Origin: Dryococelus australis | Lineage: Eukaryota > Arthropoda > Insecta > Phasmatodea > Phasmatidae | Direction: 5' to 3' | NCBI GenBank assembly: GCA_029891345.1 | Contig: CM057006.1 | Location: 46,071,556 to 46,135,555 of the forward strand | DNA length: 64,000 nucleotides | Part shown: positions 21,427 to 33,060 of the stretch, piece by piece | Position numbering within the stretch: position 1 is the first letter of the stretch | Layout of the letters: each line of letters begins with the position of its first letter | Position numbers and translations under genes: made by a program | Notes under the pieces: model-generated | Database searches by the model: none | Told to the model about the DNA's origin: nothing | The model's input: only the letters and a program-made list of their open reading frames with translations

Positions 21427-21590
21427 ATGCCGAACTGTGGTGTGTACGGATGTACAAACCACTACAGAAAGATAAAAGGGAAGATATTTTCGGTTTTCTA
21501 AAAACTACGAATGCATGCAGGAGAAAAGACAAAATCGACACCACCATAATAGATCATGTGTTTAGACGTACAGTATTTAAATTTATTACT
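21427..21590 (+). pseudogene. THAP zinc-finger domain remnant
   Basis: The ATG at 21427 opens MPNCGVYGCTNHYRKIKGKI, which matches the start of THAP domains: MP near the N-terminus, a C-x4-C zinc-ligand pair and a basic stretch. The frame stops at 21499. The next frame carries ACRRKDKID, where THAP domains have a conserved W-x-ACRR-like block, so a frameshift separates the two parts. The final C-x2-H pair is not visible. THAP fingers are DNA-binding modules of P-type transposases and derived host genes. Here it is a broken single exon, and no transposase core follows. Confidence 0.5.
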
Positions 21591-23122
21591 CTAGTATCAA
21601 GCAAGTTCATAATATTTTGTTTGTTCCTTCGAAACATCTCTACACACTTGATAAATGTAATACAAAACAATCACAAAAATTCTATAAGTAGGACATTAAC
21701 ATAAAATCAGAATATAAATGTATATTTTATGTAAACATGTGTGCAACAACTATGTGCTCGTTTTTGAAGAACTAAATAAACACATTTGAATTATAATTCA
21801 GTCTTGAATTTTATGTGAAGAAGTGAACTTAAGTAGTATATTTAAATTCCCTGATTAAAAAGAACATTTCAAATGGTGATTAATGAATATCTCTGATTAT
21901 AACTACTAATTATTGTGAAACACTTTGTCGGAAGGCAAGATAATTACTAATCAAACTAATTTAGAAATGTGACAGTACAGTTATTCTCTTATAAAATTTG
22001 GTTCACAAGGTATCAAATAATATAAAAGTCTCGTATAAAAACCTTATGTTCATGGAGAAAAAATTTGTTTAAGCATTATTGATCCCTAAATTAACTTTGG
22101 CCAAAATTAAGCTTAATTCTTGCTATATAATCAATGACATCTTCTGCATGCTTTTCTATGATTTACAATTATTTAATATATATTTTTTAACATTTAAACA
22201 AGCAGTAAAAACCTATATTACACGTGTTCTAGCATGGAACAGGGGGTAAATTTTATTTAAGAAATCATTTCTGTTATGTTCATGAAGTATGTAAGTTATC
22301 TTTTTGCAGCCTCAGAAAAATATGAAACTTTCATTGCATGCACAACATGCAATCACAATGATAGAGGATCAGTTTCAAAGGAGCTGCTTAGCTTTGCGTC
22401 AGGGAATTGGATTCTCTTATGAGTTATAAGGGGAGTAAACCAATAAAATTCTCTTAATCAAGGCATTTCCTTCGCCACCCATTTGCTACTCAGCCTGCCA
22501 GTCACGTCGCAAAGCTGGAGCAATCTGGCAACAGTGAGCGCCATTCACACTGTACTGTAATCTAAGAGTGAGACACACTAGCGAAACATTTTGTCGCCAT
22601 TATTAACAATGATGGTAATAGTAAAAAAAAAATTAGCTCTCATGTTTCCTAATACAACCACTTCCTAACACTTTTAAATAGTTGCACCTGTATTGTTGAA
22701 ACTGGTACTATAGTAACAAAATGTTTAGGGATTTACCAAGAACATTCTTATGTCATTGTTTTTTTAAGACATTTGTAAAGAAATTTATAGAGAATAATTT
22801 TCAAACTCATCTTCTCCTTTACATAGCTGACATTTAGTACCATAACCTTGAAATAAATTTTAAGAAAATAGTAACAAAAATGGAAAAGAAACATGCATAA
22901 TGCACGTAATAATTTCCCATTCTTTTCTTTCATTTGGTTTGTTTAAGCGTAATTGTGAATCTTATGAAAATTCACATCCATACTCAAAGTACAGGTCATT
23001 TAATAACAATAATAGGAAATAAATGGATAAAGGCAGAAGCGAAAATATTTGCATTCATCAAGCACTATCCAATGCCTAGGATGCAAATACGAGTTAGTAA
23101 CGACCCATGTTTCATTTAGTGG
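21591..23122. other. AT-rich stretch
   Basis: No gene or shared repeat. About 22430-22590 is GC-richer. Nothing supports continuation of the THAP-like frame. Confidence 0.5.
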
Positions 23123-23345
23123 GTTTTACTTCTCGCAGGCAGCGAGGATTAGAGATAGGTACATAACCCACAGTAACATGACTGAAGAGAATCGGGGGAC
23201 TCTGCAGGGTCTTTATTAAGGAAACACCCCAGCATTCATCTGAAGCAATTATGCGAAAACACAAATTAGAATGCCCAGACCGGAATTAAAATCTGCGTCC
23301 TCCCAAATGTGAATCCAATAATTACAACTGCATTCCTCGCTTGGT
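23123..23345 (-). mobile_element. tRNA-derived SINE (SINE family 2)
   Basis: On the minus strand a decayed B-box, AGATTTTAATTCCGG (complement of about 23280-23294), is followed by TCTGGGCATTCTAATTTGTG, TTTTCGCATAATTGCTTCAG and ATGAATGCTGGGGTGTTTCC. This order is typical of a SINE family common in insects, where the B-box is followed by a CCGGTCTGGGC block and a GCTTCAGGCAAATGCCGGG-like block. The A-box region is weak. It is an old, non-functional copy. Confidence 0.7.
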
Positions 23346-26300
23346 CGTTGACATGTTTATGTGGATGACACAGACTGTGAGGAATAACTGGTAAATACTA
23401 AAAGACATCTTTGGTTTCGTTAGTTATCTAGCCTTGACAAAAAAGTGATAAGATATCTTATTCCCGGTAATATAAGCTAACAAAATATTCTCTACACAAA
23501 AAACAGTATACAACTGATGGTACCAGTGTAGCCTATGTTAATGCATATCAATGTTTTTACATAGACAAACGAAAATGTTCCTTTCTTTAATTTATAAATA
23601 CAGTGTGAAAAAGAATAATCTCAGTCATTACCTTTCAGCGAAAGAAAATGACTATAAATATATAATTTTTCAAATACAAATTACAACTCTCACAATCCTC
23701 TGTAGGCAGGCACATTTTTAATTTCATAGCAGTGTGTTAATTCAAAACCAGTATTGAAATTATTGAGAAAATTAAAAAATAGTTTTATGACACTAATTGT
23801 TTATAAAATTTATAATTAAAATGAAAAGTGTAGCTTAGCTATGCAAAGTGCAATAAATTGAAAGAGAACATACTGTAAATCAAATACACCATCGAAGAGA
23901 GCAAAGGATGATGAAAACGATAATTTACTTAAAATGAAAGATATGCATTATTCTAGGTATTAAAGTAATTTATATTGTGACGTGCATTCCGATTTAACTT
24001 ACATCAACATTGAGCACCAAAAAGTATGAACATAAGAACTCAAGATACGCTAACAACAGCTGTATCCCCACCATAGTCGATGACGTCGTGTACCCTTACA
24101 GGTGTGTAAATATCAGTACCACGAATAATACCAGTATGTTTATAAAGAAAAAGGAGGCATTTATTGTACTCCTGCACATACTGTATGGGAGGCCTCTACA
24201 TCTCCCGTATTTCCATGGAAAACATGCTCTTTGGTATATGCAGACAATTTAGCAAGCAATATAGTTCAACATACCACTTATTATAGTTAAATGATTACCA
24301 ATAAATACATTTTGCAATATATGCCAGTAAAATACAAAACTAACAGATTATCGGAATATTAAGTCATTGCTCAAACAATTTTGTTCACTTGATCTTACTA
24401 CGGTCACGTCAATTGGCCTGGAGAGCACTCTCTCGTACTCTCACCGCCACGCCATAATGATGTCAGAGGGAAAGCTATATGGTTGTCTCATTCATCTGAG
24501 AGAGCATGAAGTTGTGTTCTCGCTGGCGCTCTCTCGCACTCTGACAGTGACAACGGAGCACGGGAGGAACCAGGAGGGGGGGGGGGGGGTGTGTGTTTGT
24601 TCACAGGGGACATGACTCCCCCCAAATCAAACTAGACACAGTAAACCAAAATTGAAACAAAATAACACCAGCATTGTTTAAAATAATGATTTTTAACATG
24701 ACCCCCCTTCCCAAACCGAATGTCTAGATCCGCTCCTGCAACGCACCATATTTGTTTACATTGTTTCAATGTTTGAATATATAGTACATTACTGGGCCAA
24801 AATCACATCAAATATTATCTGTAAGTGAATAACGATGAACTGTTTTAGTCAGCAAAATAACTTATATAAAAGGCTTTTTATAAATATATAGATAAGTATT
24901 TCTAAAGAGTCATTTTTTGTCACTTTGCTGTAACATGATGGAAATGTATAAAACTAAAATAGTAGTATTTTATGCCTTAACAATTATTCTGGTAGTACTA
25001 AAATTATTTGTGAATTTTTTGTGGATATATAATTAACTTACGATATCTATAACCGTGCTTTTAGCTTAAAATGATGGCATTGACTGTCTACTGACATCCG
25101 AGAGAAACTAAAGAATGGAGGTTTTGCGAAAGAGCATTCTCTCCAGATAGTATTCTTTAAATTGAGATGCGATCTATGAAATTCGGTACAGCTGGACATG
25201 TGGCACCTTTCAATGGCTGACAAGAATTAACAGCTGGTTGTAAATAATAAACAAAAGGTTTGCATAGTAAAGTTATAGTTACATCCCTAATAACAGAATT
25301 TTCAAGAAATTCACCAGCCAACTTAATACAATACATTATATTATTTACTATCATAGTGAACCCAAAGGAACAAGTTATGGCATAGTTAAAAATTCATGTG
25401 ATAAATACAGGATATTTTCAAATTCATGCAGTAAGCGTGAGAGAGTATAAGATTAGTTTGAATTTTAAGAATGATACTCATCTTCCCTATTGCTTATCAG
25501 AGGAACCAGTCATTCCTAGTCATTTATTTTAAAAGGGGACAATCATGTGAATTAAATATAATAAAAACAAAAGTGTTTCTAGCCATGCTTATTTATCGTT
25601 TATAAGGATTCAACCACAAAACAGTTCCTTGCAGCTAGTTCAACTTTCTTTTGCTCTTCCACGGCTGACGTGGAATTACTAGCTTGTATCAACTTTGGAT
25701 TTTTAATTCGGTACTTCAGAAGCCTAATAAATTGAGAACGTTTTGTATGATTTCGTCCTCCTGTGACACCTTTACACCACTTTGGCATTTTGACAGATTA
25801 CAAACACTGACTGCAAACGTACTACGTTTACAATAACTATCTTTTGACTGCTGTGTGATGAGTTCCGTCAGATCATTCACAATTTGGCAATACTATGGTT
25901 GAACCAGCCGGGTCAGTGGAATGTGTCTCGTGGTGGAGAGAGAGGGTGAAAAGGCAGAGTTGTTCCATTAGTAATAAGATATCACAAAGCTAAAAGGGGG
26001 TAAGAGTAGTAGGAGGTTGAGGTTGGAGAAGGGAGGGAGAATGCCACGTGCTCACAGCCCTGCTACTGTAGCGCTCTTCTGTGTAAAACAGCTAAACTAT
26101 TTTGTACTGCCTGCCACTTGGTTCCATAAATGAACCACAGACATGTTAGCGTCTAAAATACTCCCGGCTCATGGTGGGCCTAATAGCCCTTAAGACTGTT
26201 ACTCTTGTAAATGTCACAATTTCAAATAATGTAGACACTAGTTTTTTTTTGCAGAACTTGTGGGAATTTTTTTTATATGGTACAGAACACTTATAGATTT

Positions 26301-27073
26301 CAGTAGCAGCAGCAGTACCTAGCACACAATTTCTCTTTAATTTTGTGGTTCCAACTTTTATTTTACCAGTTTATGTAATGACAGAGTCAAGGTTCAAGCC
26401 ACACATTATTTTGCATGCACATAATAAAACCATTAAAGTATGTTAATTAAAATACTTTAACACAGTATCATTTCCACTATACAAAACTTTTTTAATGCTC
26501 CATGTTTATTACAAGTATGCATGTTTCAACAAAATGAAAAATTTACTCATACTGTCATGTAGTGGAAAAAAGATAACTAAGTAGACACATACTAAAATGA
26601 AACAATAGTAACAAAAAAGTACATCTAGTATTAGACACGCACAGGAAATATATTTCTAAGTTTAATGCCTAAGTAAAATACATTTGTCTGAGAGACATAC
26701 AAGCATAACTTTGAGATGTCACTATAATTCAACTTTAAAATAAACATTTCACATTCTGTAGGAAAAGTCTTGTGTTAAAATAGAAATGAAAATATTGTTG
26801 TGACTAACAAACAATTTTGCTAAAACTAGGCATCTATTCGTTCTTTAATATAAATAATCTACTGGGGTAGTGTCTTATAAATTAGCAGTGCTTCACATAA
26901 ATATAACATAACTAGGGGTTGGTCCACGACTGTGCTTTTTAGTAGTCACATGCCTAGAATAGTTAATATATTTAAAAAAATTTGGTTATCATACAAAGAT
27001 TGAAAAAAAAAAAATTGCATAGATATAAAATTATATAAGCCATACATTTAGAGTAAACATTACCTACAGTAAA
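23346..27073. other. Long AT-rich stretch, no gene supported
   Basis: A G-tract (about 24577-24589) and a C-rich segment (about 24698-24708) followed by AGATCCGCTCCTG (near 24727-24739) suggest an eroded dispersed element. A 62-codon minus-strand frame (25600-25788) begins MPKWCKGVTGG and ends cleanly, but shows no recognisable domain. Near 27050-27080 AGTAAACATTACCT is repeated twice, 16 bp apart. Confidence 0.5.
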
Positions 27074-27444
27074 CATTACCTTTATATCTCTATGCATTAA
27101 TACAAAACTTTTCATAGGAAAAAAGCAATTAAAAAATGAGTTTTTAGGGTAAAAGGTAATGATTCCGTAATCTGATATTGCTGAAATTCGAACCTGACCT
27201 GTATTTTACCCAGAGGATTCACTCTGCAAAATTTGAAGAACTTCTGTTGAGTTTCAAGGGACTTAGAAATATTAAAGACGTACAGGCAGAAATTGCCTAC
27301 GTGCTCAGGGTAAAATGCAGGTCAACTTCGAATTTCAGCAAGATCCGATTAGCAACCATTACCTTTTACTATAAAAACTAATTTTTAAATTACTTTTTCC
27401 CTATGAAAAGTTTTGTATTAATGCATGGCGATATGAAGGTAATG
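27074..27444. mobile_element. Snap-back element with 138-bp inverted arms
   Basis: The left arm 27074-27211 and right arm 27308-27444 are inverted copies of each other, both starting CATTACCTT and both containing ATGCATTAATACAAAACTTT and TTGCTGAAATTCGA. About 96 bp of loop separates them. The transcript of either strand would fold into one long hairpin. The 67-codon frame over the left arm and loop is a by-product. This is a foldback-type MITE; no clear target duplication was seen. Confidence 0.85.
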
Positions 27445-27509
27445 GAATATCATTTTTGTTTATTTCAAATGTCTCGCTTCAATGTCAAGTTCATTAATTG
27501 ATTGGGGCC

Positions 27510-27605
27510 ACAGTGACAGTAGATAGAGCGATTCCAAGTGGGGTCTTAGTGGCTCAATGGATAGAGATTCCAAGTGGGGCTGCAGTAGCTTAGTGGATAG
27601 AGCGA
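27510..27605 (+). repeat. Three repeated tRNA-like SINE heads
   Basis: Three adjacent segments each carry GGGG, a short spacer and an A-box-like word: AGTAGATAGAGCGATTCCAA, then CTCAATGGATAGAGATTCCA, then TAGCTTAGTGGATAGAGCG. The second and third follow AAGTGGGG. There is no B-box downstream. It looks like stuttered copying of the 5' end of a SINE. Confidence 0.6.
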
Positions 27606-27609
27606 AATA

Positions 27610-30054
27610 CTTGTGACTCTAAACAAATATACAAAATGGCATGAAGCATTTACTGCTACCTGGTAGCAGTTTTTGGAACCTACTTGTTGGACACCTTCGG
27701 AAATCTATTGTAGCAGCAAATTGTGTGAGAGAGTCACGACGTCAGTGAGGACAGAGAACCGAACATATCAGAGGACAGGGGACACAGCAATTGTAGAAGG
27801 GGCTTAGAAGTTCCAAGACAGGCTTTATGGATCATGAGACAGCAGCTATATTTATTTACACTGCTGACCGCAGCACCATTTGAGGATGTGGGTGATGTTG
27901 ACCCTAACTCACGTGGGGGAAAACAAAAAAAAAAGTTGTCATACCACACTAAAGTACTTCTGTATGCACTTCTATTTCTTGAATTCAATGTTGTTGAAGA
28001 CTAACAGAGTTTGGCTACACTTCATTAGGGGGCAAAACTTCCGTTATCACTGCATGGAAATTAAACAGAGTGTATCGTAAATTTCACTAAAAATGTTTAA
28101 GCACAAAGTGTATTACACACCTCTGCACCAACAGCAACATATCACGTATTGTTAGTTCTATGATATTTACACTTTTCAGGTTACAATAATTTGAATGTTA
28201 CTTCCATACTAACACTTTCCATTGCTTCATGAAAACAATATTATTCAAAATGATACTGTCTCAAGAAAGATATTAAATTTAAGTCAGCCCCCTCCCCAGC
28301 CGCAACAAAATAAACAGAACCCTAGCAGTATAACTTGGCGATCATAAAAAATTTGGAACGGTAAACCACATTGAATTGAACATGTCATTAGTTGGCAGAA
28401 GTTTTCTTCATTTGCCACACAGCTGTGGCAGGATACATTGTGGCCGAGTTATTTTTGTACAACTGTCAAAATGTGGTGTACTTATATGAAAATACAGATT
28501 AATTTATGAAACCCCCCCCCCCCCCCCGCTTTATGAAAAAGTAGTGATTCTCAACAACTACCAAACAGGATTCTTCCCGTTATAAAAACCCAAGACATTT
28601 AGATCATTCACCTGTAAGAAAAATGTGAATAGGTGGAATGGTTGCCCGTTAAGGGGGAGTGTTAGACATGTGCCAATATCTAGTTACGCAAATTTATGTT
28701 TATAATACTACAGGTAAGGTCAAAGTATTTCTTGCAAAAATAATTTTTAAAAATATCAACAATAAAATTTCTAACATTGAAGAAAATTATATGTTCTATA
28801 GTTTCTTTATAAAAAGCGGTACAAACAACACCGCTGTTTATTCTTTAACAAAAAAAATTGTCATAGGTGCATATAATATAAACTCTGCCAAGACAAACTT
28901 TTTACTAGTAGGAAGTTGTAACAGTCGCATAAATAATTTTAATAGTCACTGTTTGAGGCAGCTTTCAATCTGCCACAGAATACATCATTCAAATGAGTTT
29001 TTTTGTAATGTTAGAAATTGGCCTCGTTGTGGCATTCTACCATGTTTCTAGAAAACATAACTGCTGACAAAGCATTTATTTGTGTGACCATTAACAAACA
29101 CTAAGGTGTGCAAGTAAACACTACACCAGCAACATCATAGTCGAGGCTCTTGTATAATTTGCCATAAATATAGCTGTGTTTACTGCTGCACTTTACACAA
29201 CACAACGGAACTACAAAAGCTGTAATCATGATGTCTTTGAATAGTGTTGCCAGCTCGCTTTCGAGTGCCCACTGCCACGGGCCTTGGGGCATAGAGAAAA
29301 TAAAGTACTAGTGCGTGTATCTGATCTCTGGCGATAGGTTTCCGGCAATAGCAGATATATATATAAACTTTCTTTCAATATGATACATGTCTGTTTTGTA
29401 CTCTAGTTATACTGATGTATTTTGAAAGGTTCCGAGGCAAAATATTTAATTATAAACGTAATTTACATATGCACACGTGGCTATGAAAATAAAAAAAGAG
29501 CAGCACACTGTCACTAAACAAAGCACAGCTAAAAACCAACTTGGCTGATAAACTGTTAGCTAATATTGGTTTCAGATTACATTTGTGCTCAACAAAATGG
29601 CACCCTACACGTGGTTTTTGCAACTTGTTTACGAAAGAAAGTACCAGGTATTGGCAAGAAAGTACAGCAGAAGCTCTGGTACATAGAGCAAATAAGCGTT
29701 ATGTTACTTAATGTTATTTGTGTGTGTTATATAGTATTAAAACTCTCAGTTACCTAAATAAACTAATGTTGTGATCTAAGAAACATTATGGTGGTGTATT
29801 GTGAAGCGATACTCCAGCTCTTTTGAAACAGTAAATTGGCTTTTAAAGTCAATTTGATATGACAATGTTCTGGCAGTGTTTGCACACAGAATGCTTCTCT
29901 TTTATATTTTACGTCTAATGAAATTTAGTATTTGTACGATGTACCACAAATCCTGAAAATCAGAATTGCTTTCAAACTGTGACAAACGAAGTATACTATC
30001 ATATATTTGACACTGCATGCACCAAAACTGGCGGCGTAGCCAGAGAGGCGGGCA
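27610..30054. other. AT-rich stretch
   Basis: Includes a C-tract (about 28509-28527) and a 130-codon plus-strand frame (28659-29051) rich in Asn, Ile and Lys as expected from base composition. No domain, signal or splice support makes it a gene. Confidence 0.5.
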
Positions 30055-30315
30055 ATTGGTGTTGTGCATGTTTTGTTCTAATAATTCAGGGAAAAGTCTG
30101 GGAATTTCATATGACCGTGAAATGCCAGGGAAATGTTTGAGAATTTTTCCATAGGTCAACAAAAATGCAAATAATTACTAATCTGCAAAAATTTTTAGTA
30201 GTGTGAATACAGGATAATGTAATTATCAGTACAAGCATTTTAAAATTTACTAATTTAAGTTTGTGAACTAGCAATGATACAACTTTGCTGAGTGTCACAG
30301 GGCCCATATGTACAA
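30055..30315 (-). repeat. Dispersed repeat R1, copy 2
   Basis: Reverse complement aligns with 15425-15645 over most of its length. The CAGGGAAA words in plus orientation correspond to the TTTCCCTG words of copy 1. More CAGGGAAA words lie at about 30510-30550. Confidence 0.7.
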
Positions 30316-31494
30316 AATAAAGTATTTGCATGTTTCTAATGGGCTACTCCAGTCAAGTCAATAACGTGTATCGCGAGAAATGTTGATGAACCTAATAAAA
30401 TACTGCCACTGCTGGAGTATAATTTAATTCAACTTCACTATTAGCAATTTATTTTCTGTGTCAGTAATAGAAAAATATGGTATTTAAAGGTTTCGGTCCT
30501 GAAAACAGGTCAGGGAAACTGGTAAGAATCTGTCTGGAAAACAGGGAAAATTAGAGAATTCCAAAATATAATTCCAGTGATCACCTTGGTCTTAACACAT
30601 ACGTCAGCATCACTAATGTCGGAATCACCTCCCTCCCTTCCGCCAGAGTAACCCCAATCTTGACAAATTTCTGGTTACGAAACTGCCTTCACACAGAAAG
30701 AATTACAAAATGTATTTTAGGAATATTATAATTCTAGTAGACATTAGTATTTTCAAGACTACTTTAAAACCTGAAATAATAACCAAGTGGGTTTTAAATA
30801 ACTAATGTGAGTCTTGATTGGAACATATATCTAGATTCACATCACATTGTTGATACTCAGATTTGCAAATAACTCTTTGGATGGATATATTATTTATGTA
30901 GTGTGGTGAAACATTATAAATTAAATAATTACAGACACCTAACTGTAACAAAGCGTGAAAGGAAAATTAACACCACATATTTTATTGTATGTATAATATA
31001 TTGCTTCAGAAATGTTATAATCAGCCCAATGTCTGTATTCACTTATTAGCGGAGATGCCAGCATTTCGCGAGAAAATATTGTGGATTCTGTATTTCCAAA
31101 ATACTTACTTACATTCTCTTTCACAACTGGATGAATTTAACTAATGCTGGATTTAAGCATCTGCCAACGATTTTTAAAATTTTTACTCCTAGAGTAACCT
31201 AAATGTGGTTGGCTCGGTCTACTAACAAATGTTTTCTTATCAAGACAAATGTCTAATAAACAAATGAATGCTTAAGTTGCACACATATGATATTGAACCG
31301 TAGGTGGCGCGAAATACGTTTCACAAAAATCAGGTGACCCTACTCAAACATTGAAAGCATGCGTAAGACATCCTAATATAGATTCGCATATTAAGAACAT
31401 TTCTATATTGTTTGACACACTTCACATTTTTAGGCAAGATATTTTTACAAACTCTTGACATAATCAAGCAATTGTTGAATATATTAATTAAAAT
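30316..31494. other. AT-rich stretch
   Basis: No gene. Further CAGGGAAA-type words near 30510-30550 probably belong to the R1 repeat. Confidence 0.5.
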
Positions 31495-31640
31495 ATTACG
31501 TACATTAAAGTAAATAAAGATGTCATATTCGAACTAGACATCTCAAGTTGCGATATCACTTTGCGAGAATCAATATATTGCTTCGCTATAGATTAAAAAG
31601 TGCAAGTAAATTATCACTGTATTTGTAGTCAATACAAAGA
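31495..31640 (+). repeat. Dispersed repeat R2, copy 1
   Basis: Aligns in the same orientation with 36345-36500. Both contain TTGCGATATCACTTTGC about 20 bp after a GAAC-AGACAT word and then an A-rich GCAAGTA segment. Confidence 0.7.
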
Positions 31641-31794
31641 AGAAGTTATTAATAAAACTAATAAGCCTACTTTCCTCAAAATGGTTGCAATTAATTTTTT
31701 AATAATTTCTTAAAAGCTTTGATGTTAGGTGAGACTTATCACCTAGTTGAAAGCAACATAATTAGAGGTGAAACCAGAGAATATATGCAACAGT

Positions 31795-31905
31795 AGTGAG
31801 AATTACAAATACACACGTGCCTTACCCGGGACTCGATCCCAGAAAATCTCATACTATAAGTTAGTGTGCAATCAAACTGCAATACGAGGTCGGATTCAAG
31901 CATTA
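31795..31905 (-). mobile_element. tRNA-like SINE fragment
   Basis: The minus strand has a good B-box, GGGATCGAGTCCC (complement of 31828-31840), preceded by TATAGTATGAGATTTTC. The A-box is not convincing and the acceptor stem does not pair obviously, so a functional tRNA is unlikely. Confidence 0.5.
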
Positions 31906-31967
31906 ACTTTGAATTTAATCAGTCTAATGTTTCAAATAACAGGGTTCAGTAACCTTAAATATTTACA

Positions 31968-33060
31968 TGGCCATCATTATGAAAATAAGTGACTGAGCCA
32001 AACATTGCCTACCATTGCACTACTTGTGTGCAGAATTTGGTAAATGTCGGTTTATTAGTCCCTGAGATATGACATAAAACCACCATGTTTTTCATGTGAC
32101 AATCTTCACAAATAGAGCACAAAAATGTTATCTATTAGCACATTTGATTGTATACCACCAGTATACAAAGTAATGCTAAAATCAATTGCATAAATTCGTA
32201 GATATACCACACTAGCCTAAAATTAATTTATAGTCACCATTCTGAACATGTGTCACAGTTAAAAAAATTCTTATAGTTATATGTCCTACCACAATACCAG
32301 TTCTTCGCCAAAATTTGGTACTAATGGGTTGATTTTTTCCCGGGATATGACAGGAACTTATTTTTATTGTAGGGCTAACTTACAAAATGGCAAAGAAATG
32401 AAGCTCTGTATAAACAAATTTGATAGTTGTAACTGATACTGCCAACATACAAAGTTAAGTAGAAAATTGGTTCGTTCATAAAAGATACTAAGTTGAAATA
32501 TTTATAGAGCCACCATTTGGAAATAGGTGCCTGACATACTTAAACCATAGCAGTTTGCATCACTTGCTGCAGTGCAAACTGCACCAATTTGGTTGGAATC
32601 AACTTTATCCAGAGATATTACATAAAAAATTATTTATTAATGTGGCACTATCTTAAAAATTAAGGACAAAATATGCTCAGCGTAGAGACAGTTGATAGTT
32701 GTAATATCTACTGCCTGCATACAAATGAGTTGGAATTGATTACATAATTTCTACGATATAACATTCTAAGCTAAGCTAAGCTACCATAACTATATGGCCG
32801 CCATATAGAAAATAAGCTCCTGAGAAACCTGTAACATATAATTGAACATCATATGAAGCAGTACTACTTGTTTGCCAAATTTTCGTACGAATCAGTTTTT
32901 TTTATAGAGATATGGCATAAAAACATTTTTCTTCATGTGGCACTTACTTACAATATGGCTGACAAATACGGATGTGTGTTGGCACATTGATGCCTGTAGT
33001 AGAAATTTCAGCATACAAAATTTGATGAAATTGGTTGAATGGTATAGTTGATATATATAC
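31968..33060 (+). repeat. Four diverged tandem units of about 276 bp
   Basis: Units begin near 31968, 32233, 32509 and 32794 at a CCATCATT, CACCATTCTG, CACCATTTGG or CGCCATATAG word. Within each, in the same order, come a CCAAATTT-like word, GAGATATGACATAAA or a variant, a TGTGGCAC-like word, GATAGTTGTAA-like text and CATACAAA. The units are clearly related but far from identical, so this is an old satellite-like array. No reading frame is conserved across units. Confidence 0.8.

Noticed and set aside
25600..25788. 62-codon minus-strand frame beginning MPKWCKGVTGG
   Set aside because: The start recalls a THAP-type beginning, but the second cysteine and the CRR block are missing and no neighbours support it.
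28659..29051. 130-codon plus-strand frame
   Set aside because: Amino-acid make-up follows the AT-rich base composition, no motif is visible and splice-like sites fall inside it. Too weak for a gene call.
31795..31905. Possible functional tRNA gene
   Set aside because: The B-box is good, but A-box, anticodon arm and acceptor stem could not be paired; a SINE or tRNA relic is the better reading.
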